Positions 16,627-26,177 are shown, counted from the stretch's first letter. The stretch is 64,000 nt of DNA from HGM04593 sp045646845 (GCA_045646845.1 JAZRLO010000002.1:1-64000); one strand, 5' to 3'. Made by a program: numbers and translations. The notes: generated by a model from the letters alone, not told the origin.

Positions 16627-16758
16627 TTATTTCAGTGTTTGATGTTCAGTGTGCTAATTTAACACAATTTCACCAAGAACTGAAATTTGCAGACCGTTTT
16701 TTATAGAAGCTGTTTAAAATTTATTTCGCAATTGTTTGAGAATTGTTTTTGCCGGCAA

Positions 16759-17223
16759 TCAGTTGTTGAACATCACATATCCGTTTAGATAAGCCGCGAA
16801 GAGCAACCATGCCAAATAAGGAATATTGAGATATGCAGCCAGAGGTTTCTGCATATAGCAACCCGACACATACACCAGAAGGAAAAGAATAAGTATTATG
16901 AGCGCAGCAAAGCCGAATATCGGTGATTGCAGATAGAAGAAGCAGAAGCTCCAAAGTACATTAAGAGCGAGCTGAAAAAAGAACATTCCTGTAAGAACCC
17001 ATGAGAAGGTCGTCCGCTCGCTCCAGATAATGCCGGCAGCCGTACCCATAAGAAGATATAGTATGCTCCACGCGACAGAGAACACATACCCCGGAGGTGT
17101 CAGCGACGATTTTGCCAGTGTTGGATACCATGTTGCCAGAGAACTGCTCTGCAGTAGCATGGAGAGATAACCGGCAAAACACGAAATCACTATGAATATC
17201 AGAACAGGAACAAATTTCTTCAT
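16759..17223 (-). CDS. tspO: TspO/MBR family membrane protein
   Basis: A 154-residue protein with five predicted helices, the normal size for TspO (tryptophan-rich sensory protein, homologue of the mitochondrial translocator protein). Family marks are the aromatic-rich ATWYPTLAKSSLTPPGYVFSV segment after helix 1, then VAWSILYLLMGTAAGIIW and the NVLWSFCFF helix. TspO proteins bind porphyrins and cholesterol-like ligands and affect tetrapyrrole and stress responses. I chose the ATG at 17223 (MKKFVPVLIF); the longer frame to 17274 begins with a non-ATG codon. It follows the 5'-nucleotidase gene but is separated by a terminator. Confidence 0.92.
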   Translation of the reverse strand: MKKFVPVLIFIVISCFAGYLSMLLQSSSLATWYPTLAKSSLTPPGYVFSVAWSILYLLMGTAAGIIWSERTTFSWVLTGMFFFQLALNVLWSFCFFYLQSPIFGFAALIILILFLLVYVSGCYMQKPLAAYLNIPYLAWLLFAAYLNGYVMFNN

Positions 17224-17249
17224 AAGAGCGCGAATGTAAAGTAAAAAAC

Positions 17250-17285
17250 AAGAGACCGGAAGCCTTGACGGCACAGCGGTCTCTT
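17250..17285 (-). terminator. Terminator after the 5'-nucleotidase gene
   Basis: Nine-bp stem AAGAGACCG/CGGTCTCTT (17250-17258, 17277-17285). On the minus strand it is followed by TGTTTTTTAC. Confidence 0.8.
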
Positions 17286-17311
17286 TATTAACATGGGAGG
17301 ATGAAGTTTGT

Positions 17312-18259
17312 TCACTCCTCGGTTTTCATTTTCTTCTCTTTTATCACTTCATTTATCTGCGAACCCGAATAGTAGGGAACCTTGCCGGCCGGTACATATT
17401 TGCTCGATGAAGAGAGATGTGTATCCTGGTCATCGAAGAAGATATGCGCACCGAACGCCTTCAACAGTTCATCCTTGCGCAACCCGCCAAGGAAATAAGC
17501 CTCATCGACATACACGCCCCACTTGCGCAGCGTCTTTATCACGCGGAAATGTGACGGAAGACTACGTGATGTAACAATGGCAAGACGCAACGGAGAGAGT
17601 TCTATCGATGTCGGCAGACACTCCTGTATCTGCGACAACTTCTTCAGCAGATTGGCAAACGGGCCCTCCTTGAGAGGTACGTCGGCATTCTCCTTCTCAT
17701 ATTTATAGAAAGCATCGAAGCCCTCGCGCTTGAAGCGGCACTCTGACTCGTCAGAAAAGATTACCGCATCGGCATCGAATGCAATCTTCACGCGGCTGTC
17801 TTCGGGGTTGAAATCGGTAGGCGGCGCATAGATGAGCGCGGATGCACAGATTCCCGAGTCCATCACACGCTGGACATCACCCTCGTCCTTGGAAAGGAAG
17901 AGGTCAACGGAGAATGCCTTCAGATACTTCGACAGCGACTCACCGCCCGAAAGTGCCACGCGCGTAATGTCGAGACCGTACATGTCGAGCGACTTGAGCA
18001 TGCGCATGCCGGTCTCGGGGCTGTTGCGCGACATTACGACAACCTCCACGATGGGACGGTTCGCCTGTTTGTTCAACTCCAGCAGGCTCTTCACCAGATA
18101 GAATGCCGTACCCTTCTCAAGAGGCTCATCCTCGTGCTCCTCCTGATACTTGCGGTACTTCGCCACACCGTACTTCTCGAATATCTCATTTTCGGTCTCA
18201 AGGTCAAAAAGCGCACGTGATGATACACCTATGACCAGACGCCCGTCCAAATTCTCCAT
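17312..18259 (-). CDS. Cytosolic 5'-nucleotidase I family protein
   Basis: A 315-residue homologue of the NT5C1-type 5'-nucleotidases, which dephosphorylate nucleoside monophosphates such as AMP. It opens MENLDGRLVIGVSSRALFDLE, and the HAD-like core carries the DxD-type motif in VKIAFDADAVIFSDESE (near residue 160). LRLAIVTSRSLPSHFRVIKTL and the acidic HIFFDDQDTHL (about 285) supply the later motifs. The start at 18259 is the first ATG; the frame extends to a TTG at 18301 that I reject. Transcribed from a consensus promoter divergent from the HAD gene. No signal peptide, so cytoplasmic. Confidence 0.9.
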   Translation of the reverse strand: MENLDGRLVIGVSSRALFDLETENEIFEKYGVAKYRKYQEEHEDEPLEKGTAFYLVKSLLELNKQANRPIVEVVVMSRNSPETGMRMLKSLDMYGLDITRVALSGGESLSKYLKAFSVDLFLSKDEGDVQRVMDSGICASALIYAPPTDFNPEDSRVKIAFDADAVIFSDESECRFKREGFDAFYKYEKENADVPLKEGPFANLLKKLSQIQECLPTSIELSPLRLAIVTSRSLPSHFRVIKTLRKWGVYVDEAYFLGGLRKDELLKAFGAHIFFDDQDTHLSSSSKYVPAGKVPYYSGSQINEVIKEKKMKTEE

Positions 18260-18309
18260 TACTTTTAAAAGCTGTTTTAATTTAAAAAACTTTTTCTGCA
18301 AAAACTCCG

Positions 18310-18340
18310 CAAAAATAGCTCATTTGGCAAAACAAGTCAA
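18310..18340 (-). promoter_or_regulatory. Promoter for the 5'-nucleotidase gene
   Basis: Minus-strand -7 box TATTTTTG (18317-18310) and TTG at 18340-18338, spacer 20 nt. The 5' leader would be about 45 nt. Confidence 0.6.
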
Positions 18341-18434
18341 CAAAAAAGAGAAAATTATTCCCTTGCGCACCGAAAGGCGGGAGGGAGTACGGGATTTTTC
18401 GTTAACTTCGCGGAGAAAAAACAGACGGACAGAA

Positions 18435-19070
18435 ATGATAAAGGATATAGTATTCGATTTCGGAGGTGTGCTTACCACCATAGATACCGAAAGGGCATTG
18501 CAGAAATTCCGCGAACTGGGAGTAGAGAAACCTGAACAATATATAAATTCTTATTGCCAGAAGGGTCCCTTCTTTGAACTGGAGAACGGCGACATCACGG
18601 CCGAAGAGTTCTGCGACGCGCTCGGCAGACTGTGCGGCAGGAGAGTCACGTTCGATGAGGCCAAGGACGCATGGCTCGGTTTTCTTGTAGAGATACACAC
18701 GCACCTGTTGGAGTACCTGCAGACGTTACGAGGCGACTACCGCCTTTCGGTATTGAGCAACACAAACCCTTTTATACAGAGTTGGGCACTGACCGGAGAC
18801 TTCACACCAAAAGGAAAATCTCTGGCCGACTATTTCGACATGCTGTTTTTCAGCTACCGCATGAACTGCTCAAAGCCAAGCAGCGATATATACCGCAAAA
18901 TGCTCGAAGAAGGAGGAATGAAAGCCGAAGAGACGCTGTTTGTAGATGACGGGGCAAAGAACATTGAAGCCGCAGAAAAAGAGGGTATAAGAACACTTCT
19001 TGTCACTAACGGCGAAGATTGGCGTACTGCACTCGAAAAACGGCTTGCCGAAATTGCCGAGATTGGATAA
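18435..19070 (+). CDS. HAD-superfamily hydrolase (YihX-like, subfamily IA)
   Basis: A 211-residue phosphatase-type protein. HAD motif I is MIKDIVFDFGGVLTTID (Asp8 nucleophile; Gly where many family members have a second Asp, as in YihX). Motif II is LSNTNPF, motif III the Lys of CSKPSSDIY, and motif IV FVDDGAKNIEAA. The alpha-helical cap lies between motifs I and II. E. coli YihX acts on alpha-glucose-1-phosphate, but the substrate cannot be read from the sequence. The open frame extends upstream to 18150 across the divergent nucleotidase promoter, so I use the ATG at 18435, which begins exactly at the conserved opening. Confidence 0.92.
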   Translation: MIKDIVFDFGGVLTTIDTERALQKFRELGVEKPEQYINSYCQKGPFFELENGDITAEEFCDALGRLCGRRVTFDEAKDAWLGFLVEIHTHLLEYLQTLRGDYRLSVLSNTNPFIQSWALTGDFTPKGKSLADYFDMLFFSYRMNCSKPSSDIYRKMLEEGGMKAEETLFVDDGAKNIEAAEKEGIRTLLVTNGEDWRTALEKRLAEIAEIG

Positions 19071-19121
19071 AAGGAAGTGCAACTTGTTGCGGCATTACGG
19101 ATTTTTATCATTTATTTTCAC

Positions 19122-19129
19122 TAATTTTG
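19122..19129 (+). promoter_or_regulatory. -7 box for the SGNH-SGNH-MBOAT operon
   Basis: Perfect TAATTTTG, 40 bp before the ATG at 19170. I see no good -33 element at the proper distance. Confidence 0.45.
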
Positions 19130-19169
19130 CAGCCGTTTAAGCAACAACAACTTTTATCGCAAAAGGCAA

Positions 19170-20561
19170 ATGAACAAAGACAAGAATTACCTTACGCAAG
19201 TCGTAATACTCTTTTTGCTCACGATAGGCATACTGTTTGGACTATCGACAATTGAGTCCACTGATATAAGCTTCACTATCAAAGAGATAGACATGCTCAG
19301 CAGCCTGCGCGACCAGCAGTCTGAGGAAGAGTTTTTTGAGGAAGAGCCGGTTACAGTCACAGCACAGGCCAAGGACAGCGTACCATTCCAGCGCAACCTC
19401 AATGTCCCACGCAAGGCCGGCGACATCACTCTCATTGAGGACTACACCATGACACAGTCGGGCATGCAGAACCTTGAGAAAGCCATCAAGAATTCCGGCA
19501 ACATGCAACGCCCCGTGCGTATAGCCATGTTGGGAGACTCATTCATCGAGGCCGACATTCTCACACAGGACATACGTCAACTGTTGCAGGACATGTATGG
19601 CGGTTGCGGTGTCGGTTACGTTCCGATGCACAGCGATTTCCCTGGGTTCCGCCACTCGGTATCACACGCATGCAGCGGATGGAAGACACACAACGTGGCA
19701 TCCAACCCACAATTCGAGTACACATCACTGACGATACAGCTGCACCGTCCGCAAGGTTCGGCCTATACACGCTTCACCGGAGTCAACAAGTTACGCCATA
19801 TCGATTCATGGGAAGTATCGAAAATAGGCTTCATAGCATCGGCCAACAGCGTGATAACCGTCAAAACAGACTCCGCGCAGCACACCTACAACGTATCGCC
19901 CGACGAAAAGGCACAATTTATTGTTGTTCCCGAACCGACACATTCACTTGAGGTAAGATGCGGAAACCCCAACGTTGCATTCTGGGGCGCATGGCTCGAC
20001 GGCACAAGAGGTATAGCCGTTGACAATTTCGCAATGCGCAGCTACAGCGGCACCAGCTTGACGTCAATACCGGTAGAGCGCATGAAACAGCTCAACGAAG
20101 GCATCCCGTACGACCTCATAATGATTCAGTACGGACTCAACCGCATGATAAAGTCAGTCACCGACTACAGCGACTACTCAAAAAAACTTGTTGATATTGT
20201 TGCCCACCTGCGTGAGGCATTCCCCAACACGGATATCATGATTGTCGGAATCAGCGACCGCACACAGAATACCAAAGGCACCCAACAGACCATGAAAGCC
20301 GTATATGGATTACGCAAGGCACAGCGCGAAGCAGCCATTGAAGCACAGTGCCACTTCTGGGACTGTTGCGAGGCCATGAAGACATTGGGAGGCATGCCGG
20401 CATTTGTGGATAAAAGATGGGCCAACAAAGACTACACGCACATAAGCCATGCCGGCGGAAAGCCGTTGGCTGAAGAATTCATCAAAGCATTGAAATACGC
20501 CCTTGGAATAGAAGTTCCGACGGCAACACAGACACAAACGGAAACAGACACGGATGAATAG
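19170..20561 (+). CDS. Membrane-anchored SGNH/GDSL hydrolase-fold protein
   Basis: A 463-residue protein with one N-terminal membrane helix (about 9-28, QVVILFLLTIGILFGL) and an acidic stretch (about 48-62). The SGNH catalytic domain starts at IAMLGDSFIEAD, with the nucleophile Ser124. The block V motif is NKDYTHISHAGG, with Asp421 and His424. The domain therefore faces the periplasm. First gene of a three-gene unit: its end overlaps the next SGNH gene by 8 bp, and an MBOAT acyltransferase follows. Such SGNH proteins paired with MBOATs transfer or remove O-acetyl groups on polysaccharides or peptidoglycan (AlgJ/AlgX, PatB types). The target here is unknown. Confidence 0.9.
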   Translation: MNKDKNYLTQVVILFLLTIGILFGLSTIESTDISFTIKEIDMLSSLRDQQSEEEFFEEEPVTVTAQAKDSVPFQRNLNVPRKAGDITLIEDYTMTQSGMQNLEKAIKNSGNMQRPVRIAMLGDSFIEADILTQDIRQLLQDMYGGCGVGYVPMHSDFPGFRHSVSHACSGWKTHNVASNPQFEYTSLTIQLHRPQGSAYTRFTGVNKLRHIDSWEVSKIGFIASANSVITVKTDSAQHTYNVSPDEKAQFIVVPEPTHSLEVRCGNPNVAFWGAWLDGTRGIAVDNFAMRSYSGTSLTSIPVERMKQLNEGIPYDLIMIQYGLNRMIKSVTDYSDYSKKLVDIVAHLREAFPNTDIMIVGISDRTQNTKGTQQTMKAVYGLRKAQREAAIEAQCHFWDCCEAMKTLGGMPAFVDKRWANKDYTHISHAGGKPLAEEFIKALKYALGIEVPTATQTQTETDTDE

Positions 20562-21858
20562 ACCTACGACATACATACCAATAGCCTGTGCAATGCTGTT
20601 CGCGACAGCATTAGCCACACAGAAGCCCCTCCAAGCAACAGCCCGGGAGAGTATTGCGACACACTGCGCAGTGCCACAGGAGGAGACAATATCGTGTATC
20701 AACACCGAGGCTGATACAATAATATTCAACGGTGCAGACTGGTCACCGCTGTTCCGGACGATAGAACAGATACAGGACACAGCGCAGAGAGAACTGAAGA
20801 TCGTATCCATCATACACCTTGGCGATTCGCATATACAGGCAGGCTTCTTCACCGAAGCCATGCGCATACCTTTGCAGAAGGCATGGGGAAATGCAGGCCG
20901 CGGCCTTATCACTCCATTGAAGATAAGCAAGACGAACGAACCGTCCGATTACCGTTTCACGACCCCTGACGAATGGCAGTTCAGCCGTTGCATTCCAGGC
21001 AAATTCTTCAGCAGCCGCGTAGGAGCCGGAGGCATACTGATTGAGCCTGTCGGAGAGTCGATAGACCTCACATTCGAGACAATGAGCCGACATGGTGAGG
21101 ATGTAAAATTCAACAAGCTCAGGCTCCTCCATGCCGACACGGAAAAATTTCCGTTGCTGCAGGTGGAAGACGAGCCCGAAGGACTTACCATTACACCGCC
21201 TTTCGAGGGTGAGACATGCTATTCGTGGGACACGCCAGTCAACAAGTTATGTCTGAAGGGCCGTAACGGCCACACACCTTCCGACGCTGCCATATACGGA
21301 GCATCGCTCGAGAACGGCAACAGCGGCATCATAATACATACCATAGGCAACAACAGTGCAACATTCGACTGCTACAACCGCATTGATGACTACGGAAAAA
21401 AACTGGCGGCACTGACACCTCAGCTCGTAATCATATCACTCGGCACGAACGAATCGGTATCTTCAACAATTTCCACCGAAAAATTGACCGGACAGATAGA
21501 CCGCCTTGTACAGTCGATAAAGAAAGAGTGCCCCGAAGCCCTTTTCCTGCTGACCACTCCTGCCGACAACAAACTGCGCAAGACAAAAAAGAGAAGGAGA
21601 AGAAGACGCGTCACATACTATGTCGAAAACAAGAACCTTGCAGTCGTGGCAGAAGCTATAAAGGAGTATGGAGAAAAGAACAACATCGCTGTGTGGGACT
21701 GGTACACCATAGCAGGCGGTAAGGGCTCGTGCGAAAAGTGGATCAAAGAGGAGGGGATGAGAAACGACCATATACACTACACAGCCAAGGGATATTCAAT
21801 ACAAGGCAATCTACTCTACAAAAGTTTAATGAACGCATATGAGCAACATATTCGATAA
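20554..21858 (+). CDS. Secreted SGNH/GDSL hydrolase-fold protein
   Basis: A 434-residue exported protein with a signal-like start (MNRPTTYIPIACAMLFATALA). Its SGNH domain is marked by IIHLGDSHIQAG (Ser92), IISLGTNES (block III Asn) and NDHIHYTAKGY (Asp405 and His408). An internal beta-rich segment (about 130-260) may be a carbohydrate-binding insert. A run of six arginines inside KLRKTKKRRRRRR (about 345-358) is unusual. The start overlaps the previous gene by 8 bp, and the MBOAT gene starts 20 bp before its stop, so all three should be translationally coupled. It differs enough from the first SGNH protein to suggest a separate role rather than a recent duplicate. Confidence 0.9.
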   Translation: MNRPTTYIPIACAMLFATALATQKPLQATARESIATHCAVPQEETISCINTEADTIIFNGADWSPLFRTIEQIQDTAQRELKIVSIIHLGDSHIQAGFFTEAMRIPLQKAWGNAGRGLITPLKISKTNEPSDYRFTTPDEWQFSRCIPGKFFSSRVGAGGILIEPVGESIDLTFETMSRHGEDVKFNKLRLLHADTEKFPLLQVEDEPEGLTITPPFEGETCYSWDTPVNKLCLKGRNGHTPSDAAIYGASLENGNSGIIIHTIGNNSATFDCYNRIDDYGKKLAALTPQLVIISLGTNESVSSTISTEKLTGQIDRLVQSIKKECPEALFLLTTPADNKLRKTKKRRRRRRVTYYVENKNLAVVAEAIKEYGEKNNIAVWDWYTIAGGKGSCEKWIKEEGMRNDHIHYTAKGYSIQGNLLYKSLMNAYEQHIR

Positions 21859-23335
21859 CCTGGACCTTTCAAAGTTGGGCGACCTGCTCTCATACAGCCC
21901 TGGAGAACCGTTGATGTTCAACAGCGGACTGTTCCTGTTCCTGTTCTGCAGTTTTCTGCTGATGTACAGAATCGTATCGAACCACACGAAACTGCGCATG
22001 ACATTTGTAATACTATTCTCGCTATACTTCTACTACAAGTCGAGCGGGATGTATCTGCTGTGCCTGTTGTTTGTCACCCTGTCGGACTTTATCATAGGAC
22101 GAAGATTGGGTAAAGCCACAAGCACCGGCAAGCGCAAGCTCTATGTTCTGGCAAGTGTCGTAATAAACATTGGAATGTTATGCTACTTCAAATACACGAC
22201 GCTTATCGTGGAGACCTTCAACACATTCCTGTCACGCCCGATAGAGCTGTGGGACATAGCTCTTCCTGCCGGAATATCGTTCTTCACGTTCCGCTCGCTG
22301 AGCTATATAATAGACATCTACCGCAAGAAGATGCAGCCGACAGACAGCCTGTTCGACTATCTCTTCTTCCTCTCTTTCTTCCCACCGTTGATAGCCGGAC
22401 CTGTCGTCAGAGCATCGGACATGCTGCCGCAAATACGCCGCCGTCCGGTAGTGACGAAGCAGATGTTCGCCATGGGACTTTTCCTTATAATGTGCGGTGT
22501 ATTCAAAAAGGCTGTAATATCGGATTACATAAGCATAAACTTCGTTGACCGCATCTTCGATGCCCCGTCACTTTATACAGGCTTGGAGAACCTGCTCGGA
22601 GTATATGGCTATACATTGCAGATATACTGCGACTTCTCGGGATACTCCGACATGGCAATAGGTGTTGCCATGCTTCTGGGATTCCATTTCCCCATCAACT
22701 TCGACTCGCCCTACAAATCAAGTTCAATCACTGAATTCTGGAGACGTTGGCACATCACGCTCTCATTTTGGTTGCGCGACTACCTCTATATCTCAATGGG
22801 CGGTAACCGCGTACCGTTGTGGCGCAACTACTTCAACCTGTTCATAACAATGGTGATTGGAGGATTGTGGCACGGAGCATCGTGGCTGTTCATTCTGTGG
22901 GGAGCATGGCACGGACTGTTGCTTGTACTTGACAAGATGTACAGGCGCGCGTTCCCGCCAAAGGAACACAAGCCATGGGTATCGCGTCTGTTGCATATCG
23001 GCGGCGTACTGCTCACATTCCACCTTGTGGCCATCGGTTGGATATTCTTCCGTGCCGACTCGCTGACAGTCGTAGGTGAGATATATACACAGATTTTCAC
23101 GATGTTCCACCCCGAGGTTCTTTTACAGTTCATCAGCGGCTATCCGATGGTAACTATCGCAATAGTCGTAGGATTCCTGCTGCACTACTCGTCGCACGAT
23201 TATGCACTGTCAATTCAGCGCAGACTGGAGGAGATGCCACTCGTGGCAAAGGCATTCATCTTCGCCCTCTTCATCTATTTTGTAATTCAGGCAAGTTCAA
23301 GCGAGGTTGTGCCGTTCATATACCTGCAATTCTAA
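21839..23335 (+). CDS. MBOAT family O-acyltransferase (AlgI/DltB/PatA-like)
   Basis: A 498-residue polytopic membrane protein with about ten helices. The MBOAT signature is FITMVIGGLWHGASWLFILW, with the conserved His at residue 345. The second signature region is ITEFWRRWHITLSFWLRDYLYISMGGN (about 299-325). Members move acyl groups, usually acetyl from acetyl-CoA, across the inner membrane to a periplasmic partner. Here the two SGNH proteins encoded just upstream are the natural partners. The MBOAT gene ends 14 bp from a convergent gene. The acceptor glycan is not identifiable from the sequence. Confidence 0.95.
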   Translation: MSNIFDNLDLSKLGDLLSYSPGEPLMFNSGLFLFLFCSFLLMYRIVSNHTKLRMTFVILFSLYFYYKSSGMYLLCLLFVTLSDFIIGRRLGKATSTGKRKLYVLASVVINIGMLCYFKYTTLIVETFNTFLSRPIELWDIALPAGISFFTFRSLSYIIDIYRKKMQPTDSLFDYLFFLSFFPPLIAGPVVRASDMLPQIRRRPVVTKQMFAMGLFLIMCGVFKKAVISDYISINFVDRIFDAPSLYTGLENLLGVYGYTLQIYCDFSGYSDMAIGVAMLLGFHFPINFDSPYKSSSITEFWRRWHITLSFWLRDYLYISMGGNRVPLWRNYFNLFITMVIGGLWHGASWLFILWGAWHGLLLVLDKMYRRAFPPKEHKPWVSRLLHIGGVLLTFHLVAIGWIFFRADSLTVVGEIYTQIFTMFHPEVLLQFISGYPMVTIAIVVGFLLHYSSHDYALSIQRRLEEMPLVAKAFIFALFIYFVIQASSSEVVPFIYLQF

Positions 23336-23349
23336 AAAAGGGCTGAGAG

Positions 23350-24240
23350 CTATTTCCTGCGGTTTCGGTCGATATACAGGAGGCCTGACAGAATCAGTAC
23401 AGCACCAATCATCGCCAGCCATGTCACGCGTTCGCCCAGGACAATGGTTGACGATGTTATTGCAACTATGGGATTAAGATAAAGAAGATTGGTAGCACGC
23501 ACTGTGCCGAGACGCTCCATACACCAGTTCCAGCCAAGGAAACAGAGCATGGAAGCCACACATGCCAGAAAGAGCAGATTGCTCCACACCACTACACCGC
23601 CGTGCAGAAGAACATCGGTATTGAGTCCCTCGGCACAAAGCAACGGCAGAATAGTAAGAAGTCCATAACCGAACACCTTGCGCGTAATGAGCATATTGCC
23701 ATAACGCCCCTGCAGACGCTTTATGGCAAGCGAATAGAGTGCCCAGCAGAGGCATGCCGACAAAGCAAGAATATCGCCCAAAGGAGATAATTGCAGAATG
23801 AAATTACCGTTGAATACCACAAGTGCCATTCCTGCCAACGCGACGGCAGAACCGAGCATACCCCTCTTGCCTATGCGTTCATCGGGGAAGAACAAGCCCA
23901 CAATGACCGCAGTCACAAGCGGTGTCAGGCACACTATCAGCGCGACATTGGAACAGTATCCGTATGCCAGAGCATAATTCTCGGTAAGGAAATAGAGGGA
24001 GCCGCCTGTCACACCCAGCGACAATGCAGTGAGTTCATCCTTTAGACTTTCCATAAAAAGCCTTTTCCCGGCGAAAGGAATCATTATGAGATATGCCACC
24101 ACAAAGCGCAGGAAGAATATCTCATCGGGGCGCAGACCGGAATTCATGAGTACCTTTGTCTGCACGAAGGTACACCCCCACACTACCACAATCGCAATTG
24201 CAGCCAGATAAACCAAAGATACGGAAATTCTGCCTTTCAT
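23350..24240 (-). CDS. DMT-superfamily (EamA) transporter
   Basis: A 296-residue inner-membrane protein with ten predicted helices and two tandem EamA repeats (about 10-145 and 155-290). It starts with MKGRISVSLVYLAAIAIVVVWGCTFVQTKVL. These carriers export amino acids, nucleotide-like compounds or other metabolites; the substrate cannot be told. It is convergent with the MBOAT gene and downstream of the SulP gene, from which it is separated by a terminator. Confidence 0.9.
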   Translation of the reverse strand: MKGRISVSLVYLAAIAIVVVWGCTFVQTKVLMNSGLRPDEIFFLRFVVAYLIMIPFAGKRLFMESLKDELTALSLGVTGGSLYFLTENYALAYGYCSNVALIVCLTPLVTAVIVGLFFPDERIGKRGMLGSAVALAGMALVVFNGNFILQLSPLGDILALSACLCWALYSLAIKRLQGRYGNMLITRKVFGYGLLTILPLLCAEGLNTDVLLHGGVVVWSNLLFLACVASMLCFLGWNWCMERLGTVRATNLLYLNPIVAITSSTIVLGERVTWLAMIGAVLILSGLLYIDRNRRK

Positions 24241-24265
24241 GGAAACTGGAGCATACTCTCAAAAA

Positions 24266-24298
24266 AAGGGTAACCCGTTTTTACTTTCGGGTCCCCTT
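24266..24298 (-). terminator. Terminator after the SulP gene
   Basis: Stem AAGGG..ACCCG with CGGGT..CCCTT (24266-24277 and 24288-24298, small internal loop). The minus strand then reads TTTTTTTGAG. Confidence 0.75.
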
Positions 24299-24311
24299 AT
24301 GAATCTGTTTT

Positions 24312-26012
24312 TTATTTTGCATTCAATTGAGCCGACACCTCTCTTGCACGATGCAGAGCCTGATGGATGTCGTTACATACGTTCTCACTGCCTACAAGAT
24401 CCACGATACCGCCCTTGCGCAGTGACTTTTCAACATTGTCGTGCACGCCGGAAAGAATAACCACCCTTCCCTCTTTCTTGGAAGCGTTCACGAATATCTC
24501 AAGGTTATGCAGACCCGTAGCATCTATGAAAGTCACCTTACGCATACGTATCACACGTATCGGCATCGCATCTGTGTTGCGTGTAAGCTCATCGAACTTG
24601 TTTGCAATACCGAAGAAGAAAGGACCTTCAATCTCAAAAACCTCGGTCTTTTCGGGAATCAAGAGTACTTCATCCTTCTCACCGTCGTGATGCACCTCCA
24701 TCTCGTCACGTATGACAGAGATATGCGCGCTCTCCATGGCACGTTTCATGAACAGTACCACAGCCATCACCAGACCCACTTCAATAGCAAGTGTAAGGTC
24801 GAAGAAGACAGTGAGCAGCAACGTCACGAACAGCACGCTTGTACCGGACATCGAACTCTTGCACATTGAGAGGATAGTTCTCCAGCCGCTCATATTGTAA
24901 GCCACCATCACAAGCACACCGGCAAGACATGGCATAGGAATGAGTGCCACGACATCACCAAGGAGAAGGAGCACCAGCAGAAGCACCAATGCATGCACTA
25001 TACCTGCGACAGGAGTCTTTCCGCCGTTGTTTATATTGGCCATGGTACGCGCAATTGCACCGGTAGCCGGAATTCCACCGAAGAAGGGAACGATAATATT
25101 TGCGATGCCCTGACCCACAAGTTCTGTATTGGAGTTGTGACGGTCGCCTATTACACCATCGGCAACCATTGCCGACAGAAGAGACTCTATCGCACCGAGC
25201 ATAGCTATAGTGAATGCTACAGGTGCAAGGTTCTGCATCGTGGAGAAGAGAGACGAGCCGTCCGCAATCTCAGGCATAGCGAAAGGCGGCAGACCCGAAG
25301 GCAATGTATAGAGATCCCCGATAGTCATTATCGAAGTCACACCTGCAAACTCCTTAAGCAGGTACGCAGCCACGGTCATCACGATTATAGCCAGCAATGA
25401 GCCAGGTATCTTCTTTGAGAATTTCGGTGTCAATGCAATGAGCACCACACTCAATATACCCATTCCTGCACTCCAGAAATCAATTCTGGATATATTCTCC
25501 ACATAGCATATCCATTTGTCAATGAAGTTTGCCGGAACGTCGGTTATACCCATACCGAAGAGGTCGTTTATCTGTGTGGAGAATATCGTGATTGCAATAC
25601 CGCCTGTAAAACCTATTATAATTGGATAAGGCATAAACTTTATTATTGTACCCATACGGCACAATCCCATTACCACAAGCATGATACCAGCCATAATGGT
25701 GGCGATGGCAAGACCACCGAGGCCATATTGCTGTATGACGCCATAGATAATGATAATGAATGCTCCTGTGGGGCCTCCAATCTGCACTTTGGAACCTCCC
25801 AAAACAGATATCAGAAAACCAGCAAGTATGGCAGTTACAAGTCCCTCTGCAGGACCTACACCACTTGCGATACCGAATGCTATGGCAAGTGGAATAGCCA
25901 CGATACCTACAATGATTCCAGCCATTACATCGGCTGTAAATTTCTCACGCGAATAGTTCCTCATTGCATCGAAGAACTTCGGACGGAAATCGATAAAATT
26001 CTTAACGTTCAT
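24312..26012 (-). CDS. SulP family anion permease with STAS domain
   Basis: A 566-residue transporter. Residues about 20-430 form the SulP membrane domain (starting DVMAGIIVGIVAIPLAIAFGIASGVGPAEGL) and about 460-560 the cytoplasmic STAS domain (VRMRKVTFIDATGLHNLEIFV), which resembles anti-sigma antagonist folds. SulP proteins carry sulfate, bicarbonate or dicarboxylates with Na+ or H+. Without neighbours of clear pathway, sulfate versus bicarbonate cannot be decided. Normal length, own promoter. Confidence 0.93.
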   Translation of the reverse strand: MNVKNFIDFRPKFFDAMRNYSREKFTADVMAGIIVGIVAIPLAIAFGIASGVGPAEGLVTAILAGFLISVLGGSKVQIGGPTGAFIIIIYGVIQQYGLGGLAIATIMAGIMLVVMGLCRMGTIIKFMPYPIIIGFTGGIAITIFSTQINDLFGMGITDVPANFIDKWICYVENISRIDFWSAGMGILSVVLIALTPKFSKKIPGSLLAIIVMTVAAYLLKEFAGVTSIMTIGDLYTLPSGLPPFAMPEIADGSSLFSTMQNLAPVAFTIAMLGAIESLLSAMVADGVIGDRHNSNTELVGQGIANIIVPFFGGIPATGAIARTMANINNGGKTPVAGIVHALVLLLVLLLLGDVVALIPMPCLAGVLVMVAYNMSGWRTILSMCKSSMSGTSVLFVTLLLTVFFDLTLAIEVGLVMAVVLFMKRAMESAHISVIRDEMEVHHDGEKDEVLLIPEKTEVFEIEGPFFFGIANKFDELTRNTDAMPIRVIRMRKVTFIDATGLHNLEIFVNASKKEGRVVILSGVHDNVEKSLRKGGIVDLVGSENVCNDIHQALHRAREVSAQLNAK

Positions 26013-26096
26013 CTATATATATGTAATTTAGTTTACTCATTGAAGGGATTCACCAGCCGGAATAACCATCTTCACAGCAGTTTAATAAACAGAATG

Positions 26097-26104
26097 CAAA
26101 ATTA
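26097..26104 (-). promoter_or_regulatory. -7 box for the SulP gene
   Basis: Minus-strand TAATTTTG at 26104-26097, about 85 bp before the ATG. A GTT near 26123-26121 is only a weak -33 candidate. Confidence 0.45.
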
Positions 26105-26177
26105 CAAAAAATATAGTTTTAACATATTTTACAGATTGTTTATTTTTCATCCGCACGCGATATTTAACACTTGACGT

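Noticed and set aside
18150..18434. Upstream extension of the HAD hydrolase frame
   Set aside because: It would cross the divergent 5'-nucleotidase gene and promoter, and the HAD motif starts exactly at the ATG at 18435.
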